NCBI RefSeq assembly: GCF_003854275.1
Contig: NZ_QTQP01000016.1
Coordinates: forward strand, 1-64,000
Direction: 5' to 3'
DNA: 64,000 nucleotides
Source: Burkholderia sp. Bp8963
GTDB lineage: Bacteria > Pseudomonadota > Gammaproteobacteria > Burkholderiales > Burkholderiaceae
Under the pieces are notes generated by a model. It made no database searches. It was given only the letters and a program-made list of their open reading frames with translations, and was not told the DNA's origin. Position numbers and translations under genes: made by a program. Shown here piece after piece: positions 17,235-25,698 of the stretch. How positions within the stretch are numbered: the stretch's first letter is position 1; each line of letters begins with the position of its first letter.

Positions 17235-18404
17235 TTACACGTATTCGGTCGGCGCGGCAACCGGGCGGCGTTCGAGCGACGCCGACCACAGCGTCAGCGC
17301 GAGCGCCGCGACGGCCATCGCGACGCCGACCCACGGCAGGTTCACGAGCGGGATGCCCGCGCCGATCGCCATCCCGCCGAGCCATGCGCCCGTCGCGTTG
17401 CCGAGGTTGAACGCGCCCTGGTTGAGCGTCGACGCGAGATTCGGCGCGTCGCTGGCGCGATCGACGATCAGGATCTGCAGTGGCGGCACGATCGCGAACG
17501 CGAGCATCCCCCACACGAAGATCGTTGCGAGCGCAGCGAACGGCATGTGCATCGTGCCCGCGAACAGTGCGAGCACGACGCCGATCAGCGCGAGCGACGC
17601 GATCAGCGACGGCATCCGGCGCCAGTCGGCGAGCTTGCCGCCGAGCGTGCCGCCGACCGTCAGGCCGAGGCCGAACAGCAGCAGCACGTAGGTGACCTGA
17701 CGCGGCGAGAAGCCGGTCACGGCCTCGAGGATCGGCGTGATGTACGTGAACACGCTGAACAGGCTCGCGGACGCGAGCACGCTGATGCCGAGCACCATCA
17801 GCACCTGCGGGTGCTTCAGCACGCTGAATTCGCGCGTGATGCTGGTGTCGGGCATCGCGAGATTCTTCGGCAGGCAGACCGCGAGCGCGGCGGCCGCGGC
17901 GATGCCAATGCCCGTCACCGCCCAGAACGTCGCGCGCCAGCCGTACGCCTGGCCGAGCGCGGTGCCGAGCGGCACGCCGAGCACGTTCGCGAGCGTGAGG
18001 CCCGTGAACATCAGCGCGATCGCCTGCGCGCGGCGGTTCGGCGCGACGAGGTTGCTCGCGACGACCGAGCCGATGCCGAAGAACGCGCCGTGGCAGAACG
18101 CGGTGACGACGCGTGCGGCCATCAGCACCGTGTAGCCGGGCGCGATCGCGCAGAACAGGTTGCCGGCGATGAACAGCCCGATCAGCCCCATCAGCGCGCG
18201 CTTGCGCGGCATCTTCGCGGTGACGACGGCCAGGATCGGCGCACCGATCGTCACGCCGAGCGCATAGCCGGACACGAGCATCCCGGCGGCCGGGATCGAC
18301 ACGCCGAGATCGCGGGCGACGTTGGGCAGGAGCCCCATGATCACGAATTCGGTGGTACCGATTCCAAATGCGGCGACGGCAAGGGCAAATAGAGGGAGTG
18401 GCAT
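17235..18404 (-). CDS. MFS efflux transporter, AraJ/YdhP type
   Basis: A 389-residue, 12-helix transporter. The first helix ends with GIGTTEFVIMGLLPNVARDLGVS, a diagnostic start of the AraJ/YdhP/PbuE group of DHA1 exporters, and helix 5 carries CHGAFFGIGSVVASNLVAP. The start is the ATG preceding PLPLFALAVAAFG. Substrates in this group are varied (purine ribosides, arabinose, drugs), so none is assigned. Upstream lies a 15-base element that also occurs before the nitroreductase gene on the same strand. Confidence 0.88.
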   Translation of the reverse strand: MPLPLFALAVAAFGIGTTEFVIMGLLPNVARDLGVSIPAAGMLVSGYALGVTIGAPILAVVTAKMPRKRALMGLIGLFIAGNLFCAIAPGYTVLMAARVVTAFCHGAFFGIGSVVASNLVAPNRRAQAIALMFTGLTLANVLGVPLGTALGQAYGWRATFWAVTGIGIAAAAALAVCLPKNLAMPDTSITREFSVLKHPQVLMVLGISVLASASLFSVFTYITPILEAVTGFSPRQVTYVLLLFGLGLTVGGTLGGKLADWRRMPSLIASLALIGVVLALFAGTMHMPFAALATIFVWGMLAFAIVPPLQILIVDRASDAPNLASTLNQGAFNLGNATGAWLGGMAIGAGIPLVNLPWVGVAMAVAALALTLWSASLERRPVAAPTEYV

Positions 18405-18477
18405 CGCGGTGGGCCCGGAAAAAGCCGCCGGGCGCGGGATGCGCAACGCAGGCGGAGGAGGGTGTCAGCCGCGATTC

Positions 18478-18492
18478 TACTTCAGTGAAAAC
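18478..18492 (-). promoter_or_regulatory. Element shared with the nitroreductase upstream region (copy 1)
   Basis: On the coding strand it reads GTTTTCACTGAAGTA, 73 bases before the MFS start. The nitroreductase gene has GTTTCAACTGAAGTA at a similar distance (13 of 15 identical). TTCA...TGAA is an inverted core. It may be a shared operator or promoter part. Confidence 0.4.
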
Positions 18493-18548
18493 CCTTATGC
18501 TGGGGGCCTGATCGGTTGTTGCCGGCAAGCGACGGGGCGGGGGCAGGC

Positions 18549-19286
18549 TCAGTCGGCGCCGCCGGCCGGCGCGGCGGACTCGCTGGATTCGCTGGTTTCG
18601 CCGGGCGTGCCTGACGCGCCTGACGTGACGGATTCCCCCGATTTGCCCGCCGCACCATTCCACCCGTTCTCGAACAGGCACGCTTCGAGCGGCATTCGCG
18701 CGGCCCAGCGCTCTTCCTCGAGCATCGGCTTCGCATAGAACGCGTCGACGTGCCCGAGACAGAGCACCGCGATCGGCTTCGCGCCGTCGGGCATCCCGAG
18801 CAGCGTGCGCAGCGCGTCGACGTCGAACAGCGACACCCAGCCCATTCCGAGCCCCTCGGCGCGCGCCGCGAGCCACATGTTCTGGATCGCACACGCAGCG
18901 GACGCGAGATCCATCTCCGGCAGCGTGCGCCGGCCGAACACGTGACGCTCGCGCCCGTCGGTCAGCGCGACGACCAGCAGTTCGCCGCATTCGCGCACGC
19001 CTTCGACCTTCAGCCGCATGAATTCGTCCTGGCGCTCGCCGAGCGCGTCGGCGGTCGCGCGGCGTTCGGCCTCGACGAGCGCATGGATGCGCGTGCGCAG
19101 CGCAGGATCGGTGATGCGGATGAAACGCCACGGCTGCATGAATCCGACGCTCGGTGCGTGGTGCGCCGCGCGCAGCAGCCTCGCCAGCACGGCCGGATCG
19201 ACGGGCGCCGGCGTGAAGTGGCGCATGTCGCGCCGTTCGAAAATGGCGCGGTAGACGGCGGCGATGGCGGGATCGTCAAAACGCAT
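18549..19286 (-). CDS. BluB-like nitroreductase family protein (5,6-dimethylbenzimidazole synthase type)
   Basis: A 245-residue flavoprotein-family member. The start region RRDMRHFTPAPVD and the HHAPSVGFMQPWRFI segment are typical of BluB, which fragments FMN to make the lower ligand of vitamin B12; the NMWLAARAEGLGMGWVSLFD stretch is common to nitroreductases. It is longer than usual because of a Ser/Gly/Thr/Glu-rich tail of about 30 residues after ENGWNG. No cobalamin genes or B12 riboswitch are near, so the role in B12 synthesis is inferred from sequence only; another nitroreductase activity is possible. Confidence 0.75.
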   Translation of the reverse strand: MRFDDPAIAAVYRAIFERRDMRHFTPAPVDPAVLARLLRAAHHAPSVGFMQPWRFIRITDPALRTRIHALVEAERRATADALGERQDEFMRLKVEGVRECGELLVVALTDGRERHVFGRRTLPEMDLASAACAIQNMWLAARAEGLGMGWVSLFDVDALRTLLGMPDGAKPIAVLCLGHVDAFYAKPMLEEERWAARMPLEACLFENGWNGAAGKSGESVTSGASGTPGETSESSESAAPAGGAD

Positions 19287-19346
19287 GAGCGGGATGGGGC
19301 AGGGGTGACGTCGGCGCAACGATAGCAGACGGCAGGCAGGCGACGT

Positions 19347-19361
19347 TACTTCAGTTGAAAC
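19347..19361 (-). promoter_or_regulatory. Element shared with the MFS upstream region (copy 2)
   Basis: Coding-strand sequence GTTTCAACTGAAGTA, 60 bases before the nitroreductase start; TTCA-AC-TGAA is an inverted repeat. It matches the element before the downstream MFS gene, so the two genes may respond to one regulator. Confidence 0.4.
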
Positions 19362-19452
19362 AAAATGCGGGATAGTTAATTGATGCGCGCGGGAACGAGG
19401 CAGTGACCGCGGCAATGGCGACAACCGCGGCAACCGTCATGCGCGCCGATCG

Positions 19453-20451
19453 TCAGCGGTTCGCCGCGACGACGTTCTGCGGCGCCCCCGCATGCCAGGC
19501 CTCGATGTTCAGCAGCGTCGTGTGCGCGATCTCGGCGAGCGCCTCGCGCGTGAAGAACGCCTGGTGCGACGTGACGATCACGTTCGGGAACGTCAGCAGC
19601 CGCGCGAGCACGTCGTCCTGCAGCGGCTGGTCCGAGTGATCCTCGAAGAACAGGCCGCTTTCCTCCTCGTACACGTCGAGCCCGAGGTGGCCGAGCTGGC
19701 CGCTCTTCAGCGCATCGATCAGCGCCTGCGCGTCGACGAGCCCGCCGCGGCCGGTGTTGATCAGCATCGCGCCGTGCTTCATCTGCGCGAGCGTCTGCGC
19801 GTTGATCAGGTGATGCGTCGACGGCAGCAGCGGGCAATGCAGGCTGACGATGTCGGCGTGGCGCAGCAGCTCGTCGAGCCCGACGTAGCGGGTGCCGTAC
19901 GCGATCAGCTCTTCGTTGTGCGGTGGCACCGAGTGCGCGAGCACATGCATCCCGAAGCCCATCATGATCTTCGCGAACACGCTGCCGATGATGCCGGTGC
20001 CGATCACGCCGACGGTCTTGCCGTGCAGGTCGAAGCCGAGCAGGCCGTTCAGCGAGAAGTCGCCTTCGCGGGTGCGCGCGACGGCGCGCGGCAGCCGGCG
20101 GTTGAGCGCGAGAATCAGCGCGACCGCATGTTCGGCGACCGCATGCGGCGAATACGCGGGGACGCGCACGACCGTGATGCCGAGCCGCTCGGCGGCGGCG
20201 AGATCGACGTGGTTGAAGCCCGCCGAGCGCAGCGCGATGAGCCGCGTGCCGCCATCCGCGAGCCGTTCGAGCACCGCCGCGTCGACGGTGTCGTTGACGA
20301 ACGGACAGACGACGTCGTAGCCGTGCGCGAGGATCGCGGTCTCGGCGTCGAGATGCGACGGCTGGAAGTGCAGCCGGTAGCCGAACTGCCGGTTCGCGGC
20401 GACGAACGAATCGTCGTCGTACTGGCGACTGCTGAACAGGATCACGCGCAC
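19453..20451 (-). CDS. ldhA: D-2-hydroxyacid dehydrogenase, D-lactate dehydrogenase type
   Basis: A 332-residue NAD-dependent enzyme that interconverts pyruvate and D-lactate. The Rossmann motif is VGVIGTGIIGSVFAKI (about residues 146-160), the substrate Arg lies in ALRSAGFNHVD, the catalytic Glu in GLDVYEEES and the catalytic His in SHQAFFT. The YDDDSF start and RSAGFNHVDLAAA are close to E. coli-type LdhA. It lies 30 bases downstream of a LysR gene on the same strand, so the two may be one transcript, which is unusual for a LysR regulator and target. Confidence 0.88.
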   Translation of the reverse strand: MRVILFSSRQYDDDSFVAANRQFGYRLHFQPSHLDAETAILAHGYDVVCPFVNDTVDAAVLERLADGGTRLIALRSAGFNHVDLAAAERLGITVVRVPAYSPHAVAEHAVALILALNRRLPRAVARTREGDFSLNGLLGFDLHGKTVGVIGTGIIGSVFAKIMMGFGMHVLAHSVPPHNEELIAYGTRYVGLDELLRHADIVSLHCPLLPSTHHLINAQTLAQMKHGAMLINTGRGGLVDAQALIDALKSGQLGHLGLDVYEEESGLFFEDHSDQPLQDDVLARLLTFPNVIVTSHQAFFTREALAEIAHTTLLNIEAWHAGAPQNVVAANR

Positions 20452-20481
20452 GCTGGACCTCCGGAGGCTGACGTGCGCAGT

Positions 20482-21465
20482 TTACTGCAGCCCCGTGACG
20501 ACGTCGGGGCGATCGGGCGCGCGCGCATCGTGCAGGAACGCATAGCCGGCCTGCGCGCGGGCCGCCTGCGTGCCGAAATGGTCGAGCGTGTGCTCGACGA
20601 AGCTGCGGGTGCGCGCGGGCACGAACTGGCGATTCGGGTAGACGAGCGACAGCTGCGCGTCCGGATCGTCGATCCGGTAGCCGGGCAGCAGCCGCACGAG
20701 CGCGCCGGTGTCGAGCGCGTCGGCGGCGAGGTCCTCCGGCAGCACCGCGATGCCCGAGCCCGCGAGTGCGGCCGCCTGCACGAGCGACAGCTGGTTGACC
20801 GTGCAGACGGGGCGCACCGTCACCGCGTGCATCGCGTCGTCCGGCCCGAGCAGCCGCCACGCGCTCGCATGCTGGTGCGGCGCGAGTGCGATCCAGTCGT
20901 GCCGCGGCAGGTCGTCGGGCGCGCGGGGCTCGCCGCGCCGCTCGAGATAGGCGGGCGCCGCGCACGCGACGAGCGTGTTCGGCGCGAGCGCGTGACCGAT
21001 CAGCGCCGGGTTGCCGTCGAGCCGGTTGCCGGTGACGATGCCGACGTCGTAGCCCGTATCGAGTACGTCAAGCGGGCCTTCGGCGATCGTGAGCTGCACG
21101 CGCAGCTGCGGAAAGCGGCGCTGGAAGCCGGCGACGAGCGGCGTCAGCGCGCGCGGCGACAGCAGGCCGGACGCGACGACGCGCAGCGTGCCGACCGGTT
21201 CGCGTACCGCATGCGTGACCGACGCTTCGAGGTGGTCGAATTCCTCGAGCAGCGCGCGGCATCCGTCGAGATAGCGCACGCCGGCCTCGGTGAGTGACAG
21301 GTTGCGCGTCGTGCGGTGGATCAGTCGCGTATTCAGATGCCCCTCGAGCATCGCGATCGAGCGCGTGACGAGCGCATTCGACACGCCGAGTTGATGCGCT
21401 GCACGCCGGAAGCTCTGCTGCTCGGCGACGCAGACGAATACACGCATGGTCTGAATCTGGTTCAT
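20482..21465 (-). CDS. LysR family transcriptional regulator
   Basis: A 327-residue regulator with an N-terminal winged helix (MRVFVCVAEQQSFRRAAHQLGVSNALVTRSIAMLE, about residues 8-42, then TRLIHRTTRNLSLTEAG) and a substrate-binding domain from residue 90 (GTLRVVASGLLSPRALTPLV). A proline-poor tail after AGYAFLHDARAP is longer than typical. It transcribes toward ldhA; the long AT-rich stretch upstream has no divergent target, so ldhA is the best candidate target. Confidence 0.9.
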   Translation of the reverse strand: MNQIQTMRVFVCVAEQQSFRRAAHQLGVSNALVTRSIAMLEGHLNTRLIHRTTRNLSLTEAGVRYLDGCRALLEEFDHLEASVTHAVREPVGTLRVVASGLLSPRALTPLVAGFQRRFPQLRVQLTIAEGPLDVLDTGYDVGIVTGNRLDGNPALIGHALAPNTLVACAAPAYLERRGEPRAPDDLPRHDWIALAPHQHASAWRLLGPDDAMHAVTVRPVCTVNQLSLVQAAALAGSGIAVLPEDLAADALDTGALVRLLPGYRIDDPDAQLSLVYPNRQFVPARTRSFVEHTLDHFGTQAARAQAGYAFLHDARAPDRPDVVTGLQ

Positions 21466-22209
21466 GGCTCTCGCGTATTTTTTGTTGGCCCGGTTGATTG
21501 ATTATGGTTGTGATTTCCCGTCGCGCAAGCCGAATTAAGCGATGCGCGACGCCCATTTCGCCCTCGCGTCGAAAACGGGTTTTTTTGATTACGTTGGTGA
21601 TTGTTCATTAAGGCAGCGATATCCGTCAACCTGCGAAAAGGGCGGGTTGCGAAAAATCGGGCGTCGGCGTGCCGAAACGACGGCCGACTGCGACGGCGGT
21701 GACAGCTCGAAGCACATGTGATTTTTCGAGGCACGCCTGATGAATGAATAAAATAGGCTTATGAATCAATGAATTGATGGCGTTGACGGTGAATATTGCC
21801 GGCGCATTTCGGAATGCGGGCGCAATGTTGGCTGCTTTAGCGGATTTTTACAGATGGTTGGCGGATTTGGATGTCAAATCGCTATGTGTGATTTTATGTT
21901 GCACTTGCTTTTCGGTGCGGGCGTGGAACCGGCGCTCAATCGGAGCAGTGCGGGAATCGTGACCGGGTGACGGAGAAAATCGCGCGTATGGAACCGCTTC
22001 GCGACGGATTCGGATGCGGCGCGCAAATGCGCGGGCGAATCGGATGACGGCCGCCCGGCAGCCGCGCATATCCCGAGGCGGCGCCGCCGCGCCGCCTGCC
22101 ATTTAATCGTGCGTCCCTCTTGCGCATTGCAGCGGAACGCGGAATGATCGATGGATTCGCCGCAATGTGCGGCGAGCGTGCGTTTCCCTTCCTTCACCCG
22201 TTTTCAGCC
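21466..22209. other. Long AT-richer non-coding stretch
   Basis: Nearly 750 bases without a convincing gene. The first 500 are clearly AT-richer than the coding regions on both sides and contain runs such as GGTTTTTTTGATTACG. A 62-codon rightward frame at 21774-21962 has no ribosome site or known motif, so I do not call it. The last 200 bases return to high GC before the aminotransferase start. It could be regulatory DNA or decayed acquired DNA. Confidence 0.5.
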
Positions 22210-23421
22210 ATGTCCATCGATTACTCGCCGATTCCCTGTCCCGTCGTCGTGCCGCTCGACGCGATCCTGCCCGAAGAACCGCTGCTGATGATGGGGGCCG
22301 GCCCGGTTCCGATCCCGGCCGCCGTCGCGAAGGCGAACACGATCGTGATCAACCACCTCGGCGCGACGATGGCGAAGATCATCGAGCAGGTGAAGGAGAT
22401 GGCGCGCTACGTGTTCCAGACCCGCACGAAGTGGGTGCTCGGCGTCGCGGGCCCCGGCTCGGCCGCGATGGAAATGGCGATGTCGAACCTTGCCTGGCGC
22501 GGCACCCGCGTGCTGTCGATCCGGAACGGCTTTTTCAGCGCGCGGATGGCGGAGATGGCGACGCGTGTCGGCGCCGACGTCTCGGTGCTCGAGGTGCCCG
22601 ACCGCGCGGTCGCGAGCCTCGAAGAGATCGCCGACGCGCTCGCGCGCGAGCGTCCCGAGATCGTCACGATCGTGCACGGCGAGACGTCCAATACCGTATG
22701 GAACCGCGACCTGCGCGACATTGCGGCGCTCGCGAAGGCGGCGGGCGCGCTCGTTGTCGTCGATGCGGTGTGCACGCTGTCGACGATGCCGCTGGAGATG
22801 GATGCATGGGGCATCGACGCGGTGATCACCGGCGGGCAGAAGGGCCTGTCGTCGATCCCCGGCGTGTCGTTGATCGCGTTTTCCGATGCCGCGTGGGAGC
22901 GGATGAAGAGCCGCCCCGAGCCGAACTCGCACTGGTGCCTCGACATGGCGCTCGCCGAGAACTTCTGGCACAACGCCGGCTATCACTACACCGCACCCGT
23001 ATCGGGCGTGCTCGCGCTGCATGAGGCGCTGCGGCTCGTCTGCACGGAGACGCTCGAAAGCCGCTTCGCGCGCCACCTGCGCTGTTCGCTTGCGCTGCAG
23101 GCGGGCGTCGAGGCGATGGGGCTCAGGCTCTATGCGCCGAAGCCGTGCCGGCTCAATTCGGTGGTCGGGATCGAGACGCCCGAAGGCCTCACGCCGGGCA
23201 TGATCTGCGGACACATCTCGAAGCAGTACCAGGTCGAGATCGCCGGCTCGTTCGGCCTGCCGATCGTGCGGATCGGCCAGATGGGCGAGCAGTGCCGCGA
23301 GCACAACCTGTTCCGCACGCTGCACGCGTTCGGCCGCACGATGGTCGACCTGAAGGTGCCGGTCGATCTGCCGGCCGGCGTCGCGGCGCTCGAGCAGGAA
23401 TTGTCGCGGCGCGGCGAGTAA
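22210..23421 (+). CDS. Class V aminotransferase, alanine/ureidoglycine-glyoxylate type
   Basis: A 403-residue PLP enzyme. It has the GPGSAAMEMAMSNL segment that holds the cofactor phosphate, VVVDAVCTLSTMPLEMDAWGID with the PLP-ring Asp, and the PLP lysine in VITGGQKGLSSIPG; the SGVLALHEALRL and QYQVEIAGSFG segments are typical of the AGAT/PucG group. These transfer an amino group to glyoxylate from alanine, serine or ureidoglycine. Xanthine dehydrogenase genes occur 4 kb away but not in the same transcript, so a purine role is only a possibility. The start has no clear ribosome site; an in-frame ATG occurs 30 codons upstream. Confidence 0.82.
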   Translation: MSIDYSPIPCPVVVPLDAILPEEPLLMMGAGPVPIPAAVAKANTIVINHLGATMAKIIEQVKEMARYVFQTRTKWVLGVAGPGSAAMEMAMSNLAWRGTRVLSIRNGFFSARMAEMATRVGADVSVLEVPDRAVASLEEIADALARERPEIVTIVHGETSNTVWNRDLRDIAALAKAAGALVVVDAVCTLSTMPLEMDAWGIDAVITGGQKGLSSIPGVSLIAFSDAAWERMKSRPEPNSHWCLDMALAENFWHNAGYHYTAPVSGVLALHEALRLVCTETLESRFARHLRCSLALQAGVEAMGLRLYAPKPCRLNSVVGIETPEGLTPGMICGHISKQYQVEIAGSFGLPIVRIGQMGEQCREHNLFRTLHAFGRTMVDLKVPVDLPAGVAALEQELSRRGE

Positions 23422-23485
23422 GCGTGTCAACCTGAATCGACTGGCGGCCCGGTTGTACGGTCCTTCGTGATCGGAGAGGCGGGCT

Positions 23486-24469
23486 TCAGCGTCCCTGCAT
23501 CGCCCGCCGGTACGTGTTCGGCGTCGTGCCGTGCGCTTCGCGGAAGCGATGGCTGAAATGGCCGGCGTTCGCGTAGCCGCATGCGGCGGCAACCTGCGCG
23601 AGCGGCAGCGACGTCGTGCGCAGCAGCATGCGCGAGCGGGCAAGCCGCTGCTCGGCGATCCACGCGTGCGGCGCGCGGCCGAACGACAGGCGAAACATCC
23701 GCGAGAAGTGGTATTCGGACAGCGCGGCGACGTCGGCCAGTTCGCCGAGCGTCAGCGGCTGCATCAGGTGGGCGTCGACATAGTCACGCACGCGGCGGCG
23801 CACCGCGGGCGCGAGGCCGCCCTTGAACACCGTGTCGGTGCGCATCGCGCTCTGCCCGCGCAGCAGCAGGCTCAGCATGTCGTGCGCGGTTTCGTTCACG
23901 CGCAGCCGGCCGTCGGTGTCGTCCCAGTTTTCCAGTGCGAGCGAACGGCACAGCGCCGCGACGCGCGCATCCTCGAAATAGGTGCGGTCGGCGAGCTGCA
24001 GCTCGCGCGGCTCGCGGTCGAGCTCGCGGATCGCGCGCTGCGCGAAGTGCTCCGGCAGGAAGTACAGGTGCACGAAGTGCATCTCGCCGCGCACCCACCA
24101 GCGCGATTCATGGTCGCCCGGCAGCGCGCACAGCAGGCTCGGCGCGCCGTAGCCCGGCACCCTCTGCCGCTCGGTCCGGTAGCCGCCTTCGAGATAGCAC
24201 GACAGCGTGTGATGCCCGGGCTGGTCGTAGATCGTCTCCGCCTCTTCGGTGATCCGCGTCCATTCGGCGATCGCGAGATGGTCGCCGAGCCACGCGAAGC
24301 GCTCGAGCGTCGCGTTCGCCTCCGCGAGCGTGCGGCACACCGACTGCAGGCCGAACGGCATCTCGCCGCCGGTGGCGGCGGCAGCTGCGGCCGCTACCGG
24401 CACGGCGGGCACGGCGGGCACGGCGGGCACGGCGGGCACGGCGGGCGGGGCGGAAGGGGGGATGCGCAT
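23486..24469 (-). CDS. AraC family transcriptional regulator
   Basis: A 327-residue regulator with a C-terminal double helix-turn-helix (VRDYVDAHLMQPLTLGELAD, SEYHFSRMFRLSFGRAPHAW, then LAQVAAACGYANAGHFSHRFREAHGTTPNTYRR) and an N-terminal sensing domain (DQPGHHTLSCYLEGG, HFVHLYFLPEHF). Near its start is a proline-alanine-valine repeat (PAVPAVPAV) encoded by a 9-base tandem repeat. The start is the ATG before RIPPSAPP; the true start could lie after the repeat at MPFGLQ. It is divergent from the EamA transporter gene. Confidence 0.88.
   Translation of the reverse strand: MRIPPSAPPAVPAVPAVPAVPAVPVAAAAAAATGGEMPFGLQSVCRTLAEANATLERFAWLGDHLAIAEWTRITEEAETIYDQPGHHTLSCYLEGGYRTERQRVPGYGAPSLLCALPGDHESRWWVRGEMHFVHLYFLPEHFAQRAIRELDREPRELQLADRTYFEDARVAALCRSLALENWDDTDGRLRVNETAHDMLSLLLRGQSAMRTDTVFKGGLAPAVRRRVRDYVDAHLMQPLTLGELADVAALSEYHFSRMFRLSFGRAPHAWIAEQRLARSRMLLRTTSLPLAQVAAACGYANAGHFSHRFREAHGTTPNTYRRAMQGR
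24399..24443. repeat. 9-base tandem repeat inside the AraC gene 5' end
   Basis: Five perfect copies of GGCACGGCG, encoding Ala-Val-Pro repeats on the minus strand. Copy changes keep the frame, so they would only alter the length of an N-terminal linker. Confidence 0.85.
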
Positions 24470-24608
24470 GATGACGGAGTATAAGCGCGCCAGCGCGGGC
24501 CCGTTCCGCCTGCCGGGAAAAGACCGCAATTCCGGACAATCTGCGCGCGCCGCGCGGCGGCATAGTCGGGGATCCCGCTTTCATCGCGCTTTTATCCCGA
24601 TTTCCGTC

Positions 24609-25499
24609 ATGAACCTGTCGCTCTATATTCTCACCGTCCTGATCTGGGGCACCACCTGGATCGCGATCAAGTGGCAGCTCGGCAGCGTGCCGCCGCCGGT
24701 GTCGATCGCGTGGCGCTTCTGGCTCGCGGCGGCGGTCATGTTCATGCTGCTGCGCGCGATGCGCCGGCCGATCCTGCCGCCGCGCGCCGCGTGGCGCTAC
24801 CTCGCCGCGCAGGGCTTCGCGCTGTTCTGCCTGAACTTCCTGTGCTTCTATTACGCGGAACGGGTCGTGCCGAGCGGGCTCGTCGCGGTGATCTTCTCGA
24901 CCGCGCCGCTGCTCAACTCGATCAACGGCCGGCTGTTCATGGGCCGCCCGCTGCGGTCGTCCGCCGTCGCGGGCGCGCTGCTTGGCCTGACGGGCATCGC
25001 ATGCCTGTTCTGGCAGCAGATGGCAGGCCACCTCGACGACCACGCGACCTGGATCGGCCTTGCGATCGCGTTCGCCGGCACGATGTGCTTCTCGGCCGGC
25101 AACCTGCTGTCGAGCCGCATGCAGTCGATGGGGCTCCATCCGCTCGCGACCAACGGCTGGGCAATGCTGATCGGCGCGACGATCCTGACCGTCGGCAGCG
25201 CCGCGGCCGGGCTGCCGTTCGCGGTCGACCCGAGCCCGCGCTATCTCGGCGCGCTCGTGTACCTCGCAGTGCCTGGCTCGGTGATCGGGTTCACCGCATA
25301 CCTGACCCTCGTCGGCCGCATCGGGCCGGAACGGGCCGCCTATTGCACGGTGCTGTTTCCGATCGTCGCGCTGGCCGTGTCGACGGTGTTCGAGGGCTAC
25401 CAGTGGTCGCCGCTTGCAGTGGTGGGGCTGCTGCTGGTGCTGGCCGGCAACCTGGTCGCGTTCGACCTGACGCGGCGCCTGTTTCTGCGGACGGCGTGA
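24609..25499 (+). CDS. EamA/DMT family transporter
   Basis: A 296-residue inner-membrane protein with about ten transmembrane helices and two EamA repeats: the first has ILTVLIWGTTWIAIKWQLG and YYAERVVPSGLVAVIFSTAPLL; the second has FSAGNLLSSRMQSMG and LTLVGRIGPERAAYCTVLFPI, followed by the usual ending VGLLLVLAGNLVAF. Members export amino acids or other metabolites; none can be assigned here. The divergent AraC gene is the likely regulator. A hairpin terminator follows. Confidence 0.9.
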   Translation: MNLSLYILTVLIWGTTWIAIKWQLGSVPPPVSIAWRFWLAAAVMFMLLRAMRRPILPPRAAWRYLAAQGFALFCLNFLCFYYAERVVPSGLVAVIFSTAPLLNSINGRLFMGRPLRSSAVAGALLGLTGIACLFWQQMAGHLDDHATWIGLAIAFAGTMCFSAGNLLSSRMQSMGLHPLATNGWAMLIGATILTVGSAAAGLPFAVDPSPRYLGALVYLAVPGSVIGFTAYLTLVGRIGPERAAYCTVLFPIVALAVSTVFEGYQWSPLAVVGLLLVLAGNLVAFDLTRRLFLRTA

Positions 25500-25545
25500 C
25501 GGTCGCAGCTCCCGTCCCACGCCTGATCCAAGCCTGAAAAGACAA

Positions 25546-25573
25546 AACCCCACGCTCCTGAAAACGTGGGGTT
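25546..25573. terminator. Hairpin terminator between EamA and MFS genes
   Basis: A 9-base stem AACCCCACG / CGTGGGGTT with a 10-base loop, about 45 bases after the EamA stop. The preceding AAAA gives a T-tract in the leftward direction, so it can act for both convergent genes. Confidence 0.75.
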
Positions 25574-25611
25574 CGTCGTTCATTCGAGCCGCCCGCGCGC
25601 TGCAGGCGGCT

Positions 25612-25650
25612 TGTCCTTTGTCCTTTGTCCTTTCGTCCTTTTGTCCCTTT
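25612..25650. repeat. Heptamer tandem repeat (TGTCCTT)
   Basis: TGTCCTT occurs three times in perfect tandem, followed by two diverged copies (TCGTCCTT, TTGTCCCTT). It lies in the gap beyond the leftward MFS gene stop, so it does not affect a coding frame. Confidence 0.75.
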
Positions 25651-25698
25651 GCCGGACCCGCTGCGGCCGCGTGAAATCCGCCGGCCGGCACGCGCCGC

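Noticed and set aside
17113-19131. A 672-codon frame opposite the MFS and nitroreductase genes
   Set aside because: It runs out of phase across two clear transporter and nitroreductase genes on the same strand and has no recognisable motif.
21774-21962. 62-residue small protein in the AT-rich gap
   Set aside because: No ribosome site, no known motif, and codon use unlike neighbouring genes.
24399-24443. CRISPR-like repeat array
   Set aside because: The units are 9 bases with no spacers and lie within the AraC reading frame.
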